From assembly GCF_038008325.1 (NCBI RefSeq), contig NZ_JBBOYW010000001.1, positions 4,061,501 through 4,125,500 of the forward strand: DNA of 64,000 bases, read 5' to 3'. This DNA comes from Lysinibacillus sp. FSL K6-0232 (lineage in GTDB: Bacteria; Bacillota; Bacilli; Bacillales_A; Planococcaceae). The position numbers and the translations under genes were made by a program. How positions within the stretch are numbered: the stretch's first letter is position 1; each line of letters starts with the position of its first letter. Below the pieces are notes generated by a model, which made no database searches, had not been told where the DNA came from, and saw only the letters and a list, made by a program, of their open reading frames with translations. This document shows positions 45,935 through 55,085 of this stretch, one piece after another.

Positions 45935-47404
45935 ATGCGTGCAGTTGGCTACGTTCGTGTAAGTACAGAAAAACAATTAGGTAACACTTCTATTGCAAAG
46001 CAAACCGAGGAAATTAAGAAGTTTTGTAAAACTAATGGCATGACTCTTGTCCAAATATTTGATGAAGGCGCTAAATCAGGTAGAACTTTTAATAACCGCG
46101 ATAAATTTAAAGAAATGTATGCGTTCATTTTTAAAAAAATTAATAAAATTGATTGTGTCGTTGTATATGATTCGGACCGCATTTCTCGTAACAATGTCGA
46201 GGCGCTTCAGTTTTATCATCGATTAAATCAACTAAAAATACGACTCGTTTGTATTGCTGATAATATCGATACCGATTCCCCTCAGGCTAAACTTATGTAC
46301 TATTTCTCTTCACTAATGGCAGATATAGAAAGGGATATGATCGTTAGTAGAACAAGTTCTGGTATGCAAAAACGCGTGTCTAATGGCTTATTTAATGGAG
46401 GCATTGTTTACGGCTACACATGCTCCTCTAAACAGCTAAAAGTCGTCCCAAAAGAAGCTAAAATCGTAAAGTTTATTTTCGATAAATACGCAAACGAGCA
46501 ATGGGGCTATAAAAAAATAGCTTCGGAGTTAAATAATACAGGTAGTCGGACGAAGAAAAATAACTACTGGACTATTTATGCTGTAAAAACGATTTTGACG
46601 AATCCGATTTACATCGGGAAAATCAAATGGAATGGTGAATTGTACCAAGGTCAGCATGAGCCAATTATTAGCATTGAATTATGGAATAAGGCAAAAAATG
46701 TAATGAAACAGAATAGTCATTATCAAGAGAAAATTCACCCTGGCAGTTTTCCGCTATCTGGTTTATTAAAATGCCCAGAATGTGGCGGTCCAATGGTTCA
46801 AGGAAACAGTAGCCCAAAGTATAAGTATTACCAATGCTCACGCAACAAAAATAGCGGTTCCTCTGCCTGCTCGGCAAATCTGATCCCGAAGGAATACGCC
46901 GAAAACACCGTATATGCACAAGTATTTGCCACTTTGCAAAAGTATAATCTCATTGAGCCATTAATAAGTACGCTTCAATCTAATTCAATGAATTCAGTGA
47001 TAGATCTACAACAGCAATTGAAAAAACAAGAAGCTGATTTAACAACGCTAAAACAAAAAAGAAAAGAACTAATGAATTGGCGCTTGCGGGACATTATCAC
47101 AGAAAAAACATTTAAAGAAGAAATGCGCGATGTACAACAAGAGGAGCAAGCAATTGTAAAGCAAATCGAAAGCATAAATCAGCATATAAAACTATGTGAT
47201 AAACACGTCCTAACAGCTATTGTTACCCATTCATTAAAGGACTTTACTCACTTTTTTAATACGATAGATGACGCGGACAAAAAGCTCCTTTTACACTCTT
47301 TAATTAAAGAAATCCACGTTAATCCAGGTGACAAAACAAAGAACCGAACAATTAAAGACATCATTTATAAATTTGATTTAACGTATTTAAATCAGGCTAT
47401 TTAA
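45935..47404 (+). CDS. Large serine recombinase 1
   Basis: A 489-residue site-specific recombinase. The catalytic domain has the nucleophile in GYVRVSTEKQ (Ser10) and the conserved VVYDSDRISRN. The recombinase domain follows, and then a zinc ribbon, LKCPECGGPM...YYQC, with a coiled-coil tail. Such enzymes integrate and excise elements between two short att sites. It follows the small protein by 5 bases and ends in its own terminator. It differs from recombinase 2 in size and in sequence. Confidence 0.9.
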   Translation: MRAVGYVRVSTEKQLGNTSIAKQTEEIKKFCKTNGMTLVQIFDEGAKSGRTFNNRDKFKEMYAFIFKKINKIDCVVVYDSDRISRNNVEALQFYHRLNQLKIRLVCIADNIDTDSPQAKLMYYFSSLMADIERDMIVSRTSSGMQKRVSNGLFNGGIVYGYTCSSKQLKVVPKEAKIVKFIFDKYANEQWGYKKIASELNNTGSRTKKNNYWTIYAVKTILTNPIYIGKIKWNGELYQGQHEPIISIELWNKAKNVMKQNSHYQEKIHPGSFPLSGLLKCPECGGPMVQGNSSPKYKYYQCSRNKNSGSSACSANLIPKEYAENTVYAQVFATLQKYNLIEPLISTLQSNSMNSVIDLQQQLKKQEADLTTLKQKRKELMNWRLRDIITEKTFKEEMRDVQQEEQAIVKQIESINQHIKLCDKHVLTAIVTHSLKDFTHFFNTIDDADKKLLLHSLIKEIHVNPGDKTKNRTIKDIIYKFDLTYLNQAI

Positions 47405-47434
47405 GAGAAAGGTGCACTTCCTTTCTCTTTTTTT
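47405..47434 (+). terminator. Terminator between recombinases 1 and 2
   Basis: AGAGAAAGG pairs with CCTTTCTCT and is followed by TTTTTTT. It begins at the stop of recombinase 1, so recombinase 2 needs read-through or its own promoter. Confidence 0.85.
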
Positions 47435-47472
47435 CGTTTCATATTAAAATGGCGGTGAAAGGAGGATTTATC

Positions 47473-49158
47473 ATGAATGAAATTAGACAAGTAGCGATTT
47501 ATTGTCGGGTGTCGACTGAGGAACAAGCAACAGAAGGTTATAGTATTTCCGCGCAACTACAAACATTACGACAATATGCACAGCTATACGGTTGGGAAAT
47601 TGCTGGTGAATATGTCGATGAAGGGATAAGTGGTAAAAACATTACAGGTCGCCCTGCAATTCAAAAACTTATTGCTGATGTCGAGAACAATAAGTTCCAA
47701 GCTGTGCTCGTTTGGAAAATCTCACGTCTATCACGCAACATGTTAGATACACTTACGTTATTAGACTTGTTTGAAGCGAACGATGTAAAATTCATTTCTT
47801 ACTCTGAAAACTTTGATACAGGTACCCCAATTGGACGTTTAGTTGTTCAGCTTATGGCTTCGATTGCTGAAATGGAACGTAATACGCTATCAGAAAACGT
47901 AAAACTCGGCATGAAGCAACGCGCATATGAAGGTTATTGGAATGGGGGCATCGTATTCGGCTATGACGTCGTCGATAAAGCGTTAGTCATTAACGAAAAG
48001 GAAGCATTTATTGTTAAATTAGCCTTTGAACTATACGCGGAAGGCAAAGGTTTAAAAGCAGTTGCTAATCACTTGAACAAGGCAGGTTATCGAACGAAAC
48101 GCGGACATCATTTTTCGGTTAATGGTGTTGCACAAATTTTGGACAACATCGTTTACAATGGCAAAATTAGTTGGGCAAAAGTTGAGAATTGGGATAGCAA
48201 GCGCAGAAAAGGCAAAAACCCTAATCCAATCATTGTTGAAGGTAAACATGAGGCAATTATTCCAGACGACCTTTGGAATATCGTGCAAGCACGACGAAAT
48301 AGTAGGTCCTTTAAACAGCGCCAATCAAACGAACCTTTTTTACTTAGTAGTCTGCTACGCTGTCCTACTTGTAACCAAGGTATGGTGCCAGCCATTACTA
48401 CTTGGAAATCAAAAGACGGCACTAAAAAGAAATACCGCTATTATGTATGCAGTGACTTTCATAATAAAGGCTCGTCTGCCTGCCGTGCGAACTCAACGAA
48501 AGCGTATGAAGCGGAAGCGCAACTTATTGAGCGAATTGAACAATTTGCACATAGCGAACAACAGCTGTTCTCAAAGCTACAAGCTCTTAACACGACGTCA
48601 ATTGAATTGCTCCATTCCTTAACCAACGAGCTTGAGGACATAAAAAAACGACTGCTCGAAATACAGTCGCTTCAACACCAATATTTAGATGCCTTTGAAC
48701 AAAAGACGCTCCCCGTTACAATACTGCAAGAGCGCCTTCAAAAACTAACTACTGAAAAGACAACTTTAGAGCAAAGACAAAACGAAATTACCGCGCAACT
48801 AAGCTCTAACGATTCAAAGGTTATTCAGCCTGAATTAATTCAGACGTTGCTATTACGATTTTTAGACGCTTATCAATGTGCGCCACGTGAACATCAAAAA
48901 CGGTTACTACAATTACTAATTGGACAGATTACTGTGAAACATCAAAACGGTAAACCGCGCTCCATTGATACGATTGAACTCGACTTCGATTTTTCGGAAG
49001 TAAACGTGTCGAAAACATTTATACTTCTTCATCTTTTATATCGTGAAGCAAATACGGAAGATGAATTTTCATCCCAAAAATTCGCTTACGACCACAAAAT
49101 ACCACCTTATTTACAACTTTTTTTGCCTCTATTTATGATACGGTTCACCGTAATGTAG
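47473..49158 (+). CDS. Large serine recombinase 2
   Basis: A 561-residue recombinase. The nucleophile is in IYCRVSTEEQ (Ser14), with VLVWKISRLSRN and LMASIAEMERNTLSENVKLG as the other catalytic blocks. The zinc ribbon is LRCPTCNQGM...YYVCSD...SACRAN. A coiled coil and a C-terminal tail follow. I chose the ATG at 47473, after GGAGGATT. The last eight or so codons lie within the candidate right att site (49130-49153), so the gene marks the island's right end. Confidence 0.9.
   Translation: MNEIRQVAIYCRVSTEEQATEGYSISAQLQTLRQYAQLYGWEIAGEYVDEGISGKNITGRPAIQKLIADVENNKFQAVLVWKISRLSRNMLDTLTLLDLFEANDVKFISYSENFDTGTPIGRLVVQLMASIAEMERNTLSENVKLGMKQRAYEGYWNGGIVFGYDVVDKALVINEKEAFIVKLAFELYAEGKGLKAVANHLNKAGYRTKRGHHFSVNGVAQILDNIVYNGKISWAKVENWDSKRRKGKNPNPIIVEGKHEAIIPDDLWNIVQARRNSRSFKQRQSNEPFLLSSLLRCPTCNQGMVPAITTWKSKDGTKKKYRYYVCSDFHNKGSSACRANSTKAYEAEAQLIERIEQFAHSEQQLFSKLQALNTTSIELLHSLTNELEDIKKRLLEIQSLQHQYLDAFEQKTLPVTILQERLQKLTTEKTTLEQRQNEITAQLSSNDSKVIQPELIQTLLLRFLDAYQCAPREHQKRLLQLLIGQITVKHQNGKPRSIDTIELDFDFSEVNVSKTFILLHLLYREANTEDEFSSQKFAYDHKIPPYLQLFLPLFMIRFTVM
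49130..49153 (+). other. Candidate right attachment site of the recombinase island
   Basis: The copy matching 28765-28788 at 21 of 24 positions. It overlaps the end of recombinase 2. To its right, GCTAAGTGCGGTT resembles the right arm of the intact hairpin copy at 53211-53266. Left-arm likeness at 28.77 kb and right-arm likeness here fit an insertion into one such repeat. Confidence 0.5.
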
Positions 49159-49249
49159 CTAAGTGCGGTTATTTAACTAACGTTTATAATAAAGAAAAGA
49201 AGTACATATTTAATATGGATATCTATTTACTCTAGCACTTTCATATAAA

Positions 49250-51658
49250 TCAAAATAACTTTATTTGCTCTGTACTTGATAACTTACTTTTATTTTCATC
49301 AACAAGTTTATATCCCATTGATTGATAAGCCTTCAACCTTTTCTCAAACATTCTCTGCAGCATTGGCTCTTTTCGGTCAACATAATCATATACCTTTACT
49401 ACTGATTTATTTTCATCTACCCGATGTAACCTACCAACATACTGCTGCAATGTTCCTTTCCATGATAAAGGCATCACTAAAAATAATGTATCTAAACTTG
49501 CATGGTCAAAACCTTCTCCTATATATTTTCCTGTTGCGATAATGAGCCGCTCTTCATTCGCATTTAAATTTTGCAATGCATTTAATTTCTCCAATTGCTC
49601 CTTAGACTTCATACCGCCCGTTAACACAATCAAATTTTTTACGAAGTTTCTAAACATACCTTCTAAAATTTTCACATGCTCTACTCTTTCAGTCAAAATC
49701 AATGGGGTAGCTCCGTTATCTAAAGCTTGTAACACATCATCAAAAATTAATCGATTGCGAACATCATCTTGTATTAGTGCTTTATAAACGTCCTGAATTT
49801 TTTTAGAATCATTTGTTGTATTATCTTTAAATTGCGTATAACGAGGATATAGAAGATGCTCAAATGAATGTACTTTTGAATAGGATTTAGCTGTAACTCT
49901 ATGGCAAATTGAACCTAATTGCATCGTCATAATTGAATGTAAACCATCTTTTCTAGTAGGAGTAGCCGTTAAACCGCAAATATATTTAGCTTCTACTTTT
50001 TTCATTACTTTTTCAAAGCTTACTGCTGAAATATGATGACACTCATCCACAATAACCTGACCATAGTTTTTCACTTCATCCTTTATTTCTCCACGATAAT
50101 TTAAGCTTTGAATTGTGGCTATATCAATATTAAATGTTTGCTTATTTTTCCCTCCACTAATGTGACCTATTAATGTATCTTTATCTAAAAAAACATTAAG
50201 ACGTTCTTTCCATTGTTCAATTAATTGTTTCCGATGAACAATAATTAATGTATTCACCTTTCTTTGCGCTATCAGTGATGCAGCTACAACCGTTTTACCA
50301 AAACCTGTTGTGGCCGATAAAATTCCTATTGGACGTTCCAAAAGCTTTTCTACCGCTACTTGTTGTTCTGGCGTTAAATTCCCTTTGAAGTTAGATGTAA
50401 TTGTTTCACCTAATTGTGTTTGATCGTCAAATAAAGCCGTAATTCCTCTGCCCTCTAATACCTTTATTAACGCTTCCTTGCATCCGCGAGGGATAATAAT
50501 AAAGTCAGTAGTTTCCTCATGACAATTTATATTTTTAGGTATACTATGCGTACTTAAGCGTCTAGCCTGTGCCTTGAAAAATTCAGGATTCTTTATTGAG
50601 GATAACTTTAAAATCTCATGCATTATTTGCGAAGGAATTTCATGCTTATTTAAATATAGTCCGTTTTTTTCGATGATTGTAATAGCTAATGGAAGCTTAT
50701 CTACATCGTTATCCTTCACTTCTTTCACTTGTATAATCTGCTTCGGCTGAGAAGTTGCCCATAGTATTTTTTTGATTGCATTTAAATCTAATTTACGAAC
50801 TTTTTCTAAATATCCCCATTGATCTTCATAAGCATTAAAATTTTCATCTACAAATACACTATTCAACTGTATTCGAGGACCTCTTTGTAAAGGAAGTGCG
50901 ATTAAATTTCCGAATCCTCCCTTTGGTAAAGTATCTTGATTTGGAAATAGACGATCATAGGAATCCATTCCGATTTCATATCGATTAGAGAGCGTTTCTG
51001 ATAAAATAAAATGCCCCAATTGTCGAGCTACTTTTGCTGAAATGGGCTCACTAAAAAACAGCCACACATGTCCTCCATTTCCAGATCTCGAACGTTCAAT
51101 ACTAACAGGTACATCAAGTTGTTGACATGTATCTACAAATGCTTGAATATCTTTTTGCCAATCACGTTTATCAAAATCTACTGCTAAAAACCAACACGTT
51201 TCATCTTTTAACAATGGGTATAGACCGATAGTAATCTCTCCTGAAAGATGCCGATAAATCGTTTCATCGCTAAGAGGTATTAGTTTTCTAACCTGACATT
51301 GCGAACATTTTATATTTGGCTTCTGACATAACGGAGGCTGCCACTCTAACGAACAGGCAGGTGTATAGCCTGATTTATTATTTTTAGACTGCCATCGAAC
51401 AGCATAAACATCGTCTCTTCCGCGGAATAAACTTTTAAAAATCTGCACTCTTTTTTGAAGGATTTTTTCTTTCAATTGTTCGTTATGATTAGCTCGCTTA
51501 ACTGGCTCTACTATTTTATTTGGTTCAACTTGCTTTTGTTTAAGCAATCCCCTCAAATGTGCATTTTCTTTTTTTAAATGTTCGATTTCTAAAAGGGCTT
51601 GATGGAGTTGTTGTTCAATATTCATCAAATTGTGCCTTTCCGTTTTTTTAAAACTCAA
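49250..51658 (-). CDS. Primase-helicase: archaeo-eukaryotic primase domain plus SF2 helicase
   Basis: An 802-residue protein. A short coiled coil (about residues 15-45) leads into an archaeo-eukaryotic primase-type domain, seen in the catalytic FLAVDFDKRDW (two Asp) and SRSGNGGHVWLFF (the S-H block). A CxxC pair (KCSQCQ) precedes it. From about residue 440 an SF2 helicase follows: Walker A TGFGKTVVAASL, DEAH-box VDECHHIS, GLTATPTRKDG and QYVGRLHRV. Such fusions are annotated as TOTE-type conflict-system primases. It is divergent from the Fic gene. The role is probably antiviral or plasmid replication; not settled. Confidence 0.85.
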   Translation of the reverse strand: MSFKKTERHNLMNIEQQLHQALLEIEHLKKENAHLRGLLKQKQVEPNKIVEPVKRANHNEQLKEKILQKRVQIFKSLFRGRDDVYAVRWQSKNNKSGYTPACSLEWQPPLCQKPNIKCSQCQVRKLIPLSDETIYRHLSGEITIGLYPLLKDETCWFLAVDFDKRDWQKDIQAFVDTCQQLDVPVSIERSRSGNGGHVWLFFSEPISAKVARQLGHFILSETLSNRYEIGMDSYDRLFPNQDTLPKGGFGNLIALPLQRGPRIQLNSVFVDENFNAYEDQWGYLEKVRKLDLNAIKKILWATSQPKQIIQVKEVKDNDVDKLPLAITIIEKNGLYLNKHEIPSQIMHEILKLSSIKNPEFFKAQARRLSTHSIPKNINCHEETTDFIIIPRGCKEALIKVLEGRGITALFDDQTQLGETITSNFKGNLTPEQQVAVEKLLERPIGILSATTGFGKTVVAASLIAQRKVNTLIIVHRKQLIEQWKERLNVFLDKDTLIGHISGGKNKQTFNIDIATIQSLNYRGEIKDEVKNYGQVIVDECHHISAVSFEKVMKKVEAKYICGLTATPTRKDGLHSIMTMQLGSICHRVTAKSYSKVHSFEHLLYPRYTQFKDNTTNDSKKIQDVYKALIQDDVRNRLIFDDVLQALDNGATPLILTERVEHVKILEGMFRNFVKNLIVLTGGMKSKEQLEKLNALQNLNANEERLIIATGKYIGEGFDHASLDTLFLVMPLSWKGTLQQYVGRLHRVDENKSVVKVYDYVDRKEPMLQRMFEKRLKAYQSMGYKLVDENKSKLSSTEQIKLF

Positions 51659-51785
51659 TTTTTATTCCGATTCATCTAAATTCATTATAATTTTTTGCAC
51701 CAGATTTTTGTATCCTTAAATTAAACTCAAAATTAGAAAAAGTAAAAAATAACCAATTATTTCGCTATCAAAATATCTCAACAAA

Positions 51786-51870
51786 TTAACGTATCATTAA
51801 TTTAAATTTAGCGTATAAATAGCGTATTTAAATTATAAATTAGCATACGAATAGCGTATAATTAACGTAC
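51786..51870. promoter_or_regulatory. Six helically phased 9-bp repeats between primase-helicase and Fic genes
   Basis: Copies start at 51786, 51808, 51819, 51840, 51851 and 51862: TTAACGTAT, TTAGCGTAT, ATAGCGTAT, TTAGCATAC, ATAGCGTAT and TTAACGTAC. The steps are 22, 11, 21, 11 and 11 bases, so all lie on the same DNA face. This should be a cooperative binding array for a regulator of one or both genes. The winged-helix tail of the Fic protein is a candidate binder. Confidence 0.65.
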
Positions 51871-51890
51871 GTTATTATATTCTATTTGAG

Positions 51891-53018
51891 GTGATTCATC
51901 TGTACACACCAAAATTTATTTACACGCAAGCTATTGTAAAAGATTTAATGTCAATTGAACGTTCTCGATCTATCGTAGAACTAATGCCTATTCCGGCACA
52001 TATTGAAAGTGACTTAAAAGAACAAGCTAAATTAAAAGCAACCCATTACTCAACACGAATTGAAGGGAATACTTTAGATTTAGAACAGGTTGCACGTGTA
52101 GTTAAACAAAAGAAGGACGACTTAAGAATACCTGTCGAGGAAGAAGTACGAAATTATTGGGAAGCCCTTTCGTTTTTAACACAAGAAAAAAATAAAAATA
52201 CACCCATAACTGAAGATTTTATTAAAAAGTTACACTCCATCATTGTTAAACATGGCTCAGGTAGAAAGTCTTCTAAAAGTAATTACCGTGGACCAATGCC
52301 TCCAGGAGTACTATTTGCTGTTTTCGATAATCAAACAAGACAACCCGATTATATTCCTCCAGAATACTCTGATGTCCCTGCGTTAATGAAATCTTTTGTT
52401 AAATGGATACAGTCAGAAAACGAAATGCCTGTTCCGATTAAAGCTGCAATTGTTACTTATCAACTACTAACGATTCATCCTTTTGAAGATGGTAATGGAC
52501 GTACCGCACGAGCTTTAGCATCTTATGTTTTATCAACAACTAATTATGATGTGAAAGGCTTCCATTCTATTGAAGAATATTATGTTGAAGATTTACAAGG
52601 CTACTACAAACATTTACAAATGGGCTTACCCGCTCTTTATTATGATGGGCGTGAAAATCCAAAAAATTTAGCTCCATGGATTGAGTATTTCCTTAGAACA
52701 ATGGCACTTGCCTATGAAAAAGTTGCTAATCTATCTATCCAATTTGCTACCTCCACTACAGATCAGCGTATCTTATCGTTAGAGCCAAAAGAAAAAACGT
52801 TACTTCGCTATTTAATTGAACGCAATAGACCTGTTAAACCAAAAGAAATTGCTGAACTGTTCCAAGTGAAACCAATAACGATTACAAAATGGGCTAATAC
52901 TTGGTTAGAAAGAAATATAATTGAAGGGGCTAGTGGAAATCAGCGTATCACATCGTATAGAATTGGTAAAAATTATAAAGATTTAACTTTGAATGATTTA
53001 GGTTATAAAGAAGACTAA
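51891..53018 (+). CDS. Fic-family AMP-transferase, self-inhibited type
   Basis: A 375-residue protein. The Fic motif IHPFEDGNGRTARA (HPFx2GNGRx2R) is near residue 195, so the enzyme should move AMP from ATP onto a protein. The inhibitory motif STRIEGN near residue 55 (S/T-x3-E-G/N) marks the self-inhibited class. The C-terminus has a winged helix (EIAELFQVKPITITKW). The annotated start is GTG at 51891, but it overlaps the GAGG; a CTG at 51900 has better spacing. The target is unknown. Confidence 0.88.
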   Translation: MIHLYTPKFIYTQAIVKDLMSIERSRSIVELMPIPAHIESDLKEQAKLKATHYSTRIEGNTLDLEQVARVVKQKKDDLRIPVEEEVRNYWEALSFLTQEKNKNTPITEDFIKKLHSIIVKHGSGRKSSKSNYRGPMPPGVLFAVFDNQTRQPDYIPPEYSDVPALMKSFVKWIQSENEMPVPIKAAIVTYQLLTIHPFEDGNGRTARALASYVLSTTNYDVKGFHSIEEYYVEDLQGYYKHLQMGLPALYYDGRENPKNLAPWIEYFLRTMALAYEKVANLSIQFATSTTDQRILSLEPKEKTLLRYLIERNRPVKPKEIAELFQVKPITITKWANTWLERNIIEGASGNQRITSYRIGKNYKDLTLNDLGYKED

Positions 53019-53025
53019 ATAAAAT

Positions 53026-53059
53026 CACGCCAAACATTATCAAATAAATGTTTGGCGTG
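53026..53059 (+). terminator. Hairpin after the Fic gene
   Basis: CACGCCAAACATT pairs with AATGTTTGGCGTG, perfect over 13 bp, 8 bases past the Fic stop. No T run follows. Confidence 0.6.
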
Positions 53060-53210
53060 GCAATATTGATCACTAATTCTTATCTCACTTCTTTAGCTTT
53101 CTTCTAGAATATGTTACGCCCTCCCGTAATCTATCTGCAAATTTCTATTTACTATCTAACAAAAACAAACCACCAACTACAATAAATCTACTGTAATCGA
53201 TGGTTTATTA
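53060..53210. other. Gap between Fic hairpin and terminator
   Basis: No gene is seen. It holds AAACCACC / GATGGTTT-like partial complementarity but no clear hairpin. Confidence 0.3.
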
Positions 53211-53266
53211 AAAACCGCACTTACTTATGATACGGTTCTCCGTGATGTGGCTAAGTGAGGGTTTTT
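53211..53266 (-). terminator. Intact hairpin copy of the attachment-site repeat
   Basis: AAAACCGCACTTA pairs with TAAGTGAGGGTTTT, enclosing a GGTTCTCCGTGATG core. It acts as terminator for the EcsC-like gene. Its left arm resembles the flank at 28.76 kb and its right arm the flank at 49.16 kb, so it is a likely picture of the island's empty target. Confidence 0.6.
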
Positions 53267-53269
53267 TAA

Positions 53270-54082
53270 TTAAGATTTTAGTACTTCTTCAAAATCCACA
53301 TCTATAATATCTGGGTGCTCTTTTTTCAATTCATTAAAACTGTCAATAATTTCTTCTTCTGACAATGTAAGATTATTTGAGAGAGCATACTGTAACTTAC
53401 TCCCCATTTTTGACATTGAAGCGTACGTTATACCTCCTGAAACTATCCCACCTAATATCGGAATAGCTTTAGAAACACCTTTAGCAAATGTATCTTTTGT
53501 TACTTTCACACCTATGAATCCTAACGTTTTCTTGATAATAGGATAGTATATAGTTTTAGTTAATGCTTGTTGGGGAATTTTTTTTAGTGCTTGTTGGGAG
53601 AGTTTAGATGAAAGAACTTTAATAGCAGCTGCACTTCCCCCCACTCCAAACATAACTCCTAAAAACAGAACCAAGTCACCATTAATTTTTTCAATATTAA
53701 TATCATCATCATCCCAGAAATCTTCATACCCATATAAATATCCTAATTCTTGTGCCATTCGTAAAGCTACTCCAAAAAATTGTAAAGTATCTGCTGGAAT
53801 TGTCGCTGCCATAGCTAATCCACCAGGAACCCCTGCTACAAAAGATGCACCTGTACTTGTTAATGTTCGAGTATTAATTAATCCTTTTGCGATTTTATCT
53901 ATTGTTGCCTTATTAACATTAGCTTCAATAGGACCCTGTTCCATTATTGTGACTAGTTGACTTGAAGAAACTTTATCCGAAAAGTTTTTAGCTAGAAATT
54001 CTTGTCGATTTACTTTAATACCTGGAATCTTTATAGCATTTGCTAGTACTAACTCAAAAGTACCTGATTCATTATTTGACAT
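53270..54082 (-). CDS. EcsC-like protein
   Basis: A 270-residue protein. TIPADTLQFFGVALRMAQELGYLYG near the middle and AIPILGGIVSGGITYASM near the end recall the EcsC family, of unknown biochemical role. Two or three hydrophobic stretches may be membrane-associated. I chose the ATG at 54082, after GCGGTG; the frame extends to 54214 but without a ribosome-binding site. The next gene upstream is a membrane protein in the same orientation, so they may form a small operon. Confidence 0.5.
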   Translation of the reverse strand: MSNNESGTFELVLANAIKIPGIKVNRQEFLAKNFSDKVSSSQLVTIMEQGPIEANVNKATIDKIAKGLINTRTLTSTGASFVAGVPGGLAMAATIPADTLQFFGVALRMAQELGYLYGYEDFWDDDDINIEKINGDLVLFLGVMFGVGGSAAAIKVLSSKLSQQALKKIPQQALTKTIYYPIIKKTLGFIGVKVTKDTFAKGVSKAIPILGGIVSGGITYASMSKMGSKLQYALSNNLTLSEEEIIDSFNELKKEHPDIIDVDFEEVLKS

Positions 54083-54220
54083 CACAATCACCGCTCTCCC
54101 TATACTAAATAGACATTTTACAATATTATACATCCAAGAGTATTTCATGTAAATTAGATGATTGCTAAAATAGTAAAAGGAGTGGAAGCAGCAATTGTAG
54201 TTCGCTCCCTTCATTTTTAA

Positions 54221-55057
54221 TTATAGTATCTCTAACCCTGTAATATAGAATTCACCATCAATTAATTCTATTGTATATTTGCTATTTTGTTGCACATCTT
54301 TACTTCCCTTTTCAGGATTGTCTATTGTGTAATGCTCCTCTACACTTACTTCGTACCTATGCTCTGCAACTTGCTCCATCGAAATAATGGAAAAATCAAT
54401 CAATTGAATATCTATACCCTGTTTATTTATAGACTCCATATAACTAACTTGCTCTTGATAGAATGGAGAAGATGGATGTATATAGTGTACAAGCTGTAAC
54501 GCCTGCTCTGTGGTATAAACTTCTAGGTAGGCGGAAATTAAATAATTTATCTGCTCTCTTGCTGATTCTGTTGTATTTATTGCACCTAAAACAGGTATTA
54601 TATCTAAATCAGCTTGAACACTTTGTGTGTCATCTACCTTATTTTCATTTGTATCAATTTCCTCATTAACTTCATTATTATCACGATTCATTTCCTCGAC
54701 AGGCTCTTCGTAAAAAGTAATATTATCATCTTCTGCAACAAGATGAGTACCGTATCTCGTGTTTGATTCGTCACTTTCTGTTTTGCTAGTATATTTAAAT
54801 ACATCAATTACAAGACAAATAATAGCTAATGGAATCAGGAATTTATTAACTGTTTTATTAATGGGTCTTAATGCTATATTGACAAATACAATCAAGACAA
54901 TTACTGCAAATGTAAATGAAATCATACCAAAAGCAACTGTCACAAAAGCGCCTAGTAAAAAACCTTTAAATCCATATCCTAGAAGCAAAAAACCTACACC
55001 TATACCAATCCCCATTAAAAGTAAGAAAAACATATATACATTTTCAAACAATCCCAT
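54221..55057 (-). CDS. Membrane-anchored protein with extracytoplasmic domain
   Basis: A 278-residue protein. Three hydrophobic helices (residues about 8-35, 35-65 and 75-95: GIGIGVGFLLLGYGF, MISFTFAVIVLIVFV and FLIPLAIICLVIDVF) are followed by an acidic linker and a C-terminal domain (about 160-278, with INYLISAYLEVYTTEQAL and YEVSVEEHYTI) resembling the NTF2-like or TcaA-type tail. Function unknown. I chose the ATG at 55057 after GGAGG. It lies 28 bases after the Mor-family gene on the same strand and just before the EcsC-like gene. Confidence 0.6.
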   Translation of the reverse strand: MGLFENVYMFFLLLMGIGIGVGFLLLGYGFKGFLLGAFVTVAFGMISFTFAVIVLIVFVNIALRPINKTVNKFLIPLAIICLVIDVFKYTSKTESDESNTRYGTHLVAEDDNITFYEEPVEEMNRDNNEVNEEIDTNENKVDDTQSVQADLDIIPVLGAINTTESAREQINYLISAYLEVYTTEQALQLVHYIHPSSPFYQEQVSYMESINKQGIDIQLIDFSIISMEQVAEHRYEVSVEEHYTIDNPEKGSKDVQQNSKYTIELIDGEFYITGLEIL

Positions 55058-55085
55058 TTCAGAATCCTCCAATGTTAAATTTACC

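Noticed and set aside
49130..53266. The 4.1-kb primase-helicase/Fic segment as an independent element bounded by the 49.13-kb and 53.21-kb copies
   Set aside because: The 53.21-kb copy is a complete hairpin with both arms and works as the EcsC-like gene's terminator. No recombinase lies inside the segment. The 28.77/49.13-kb pair fits a junction pattern better.
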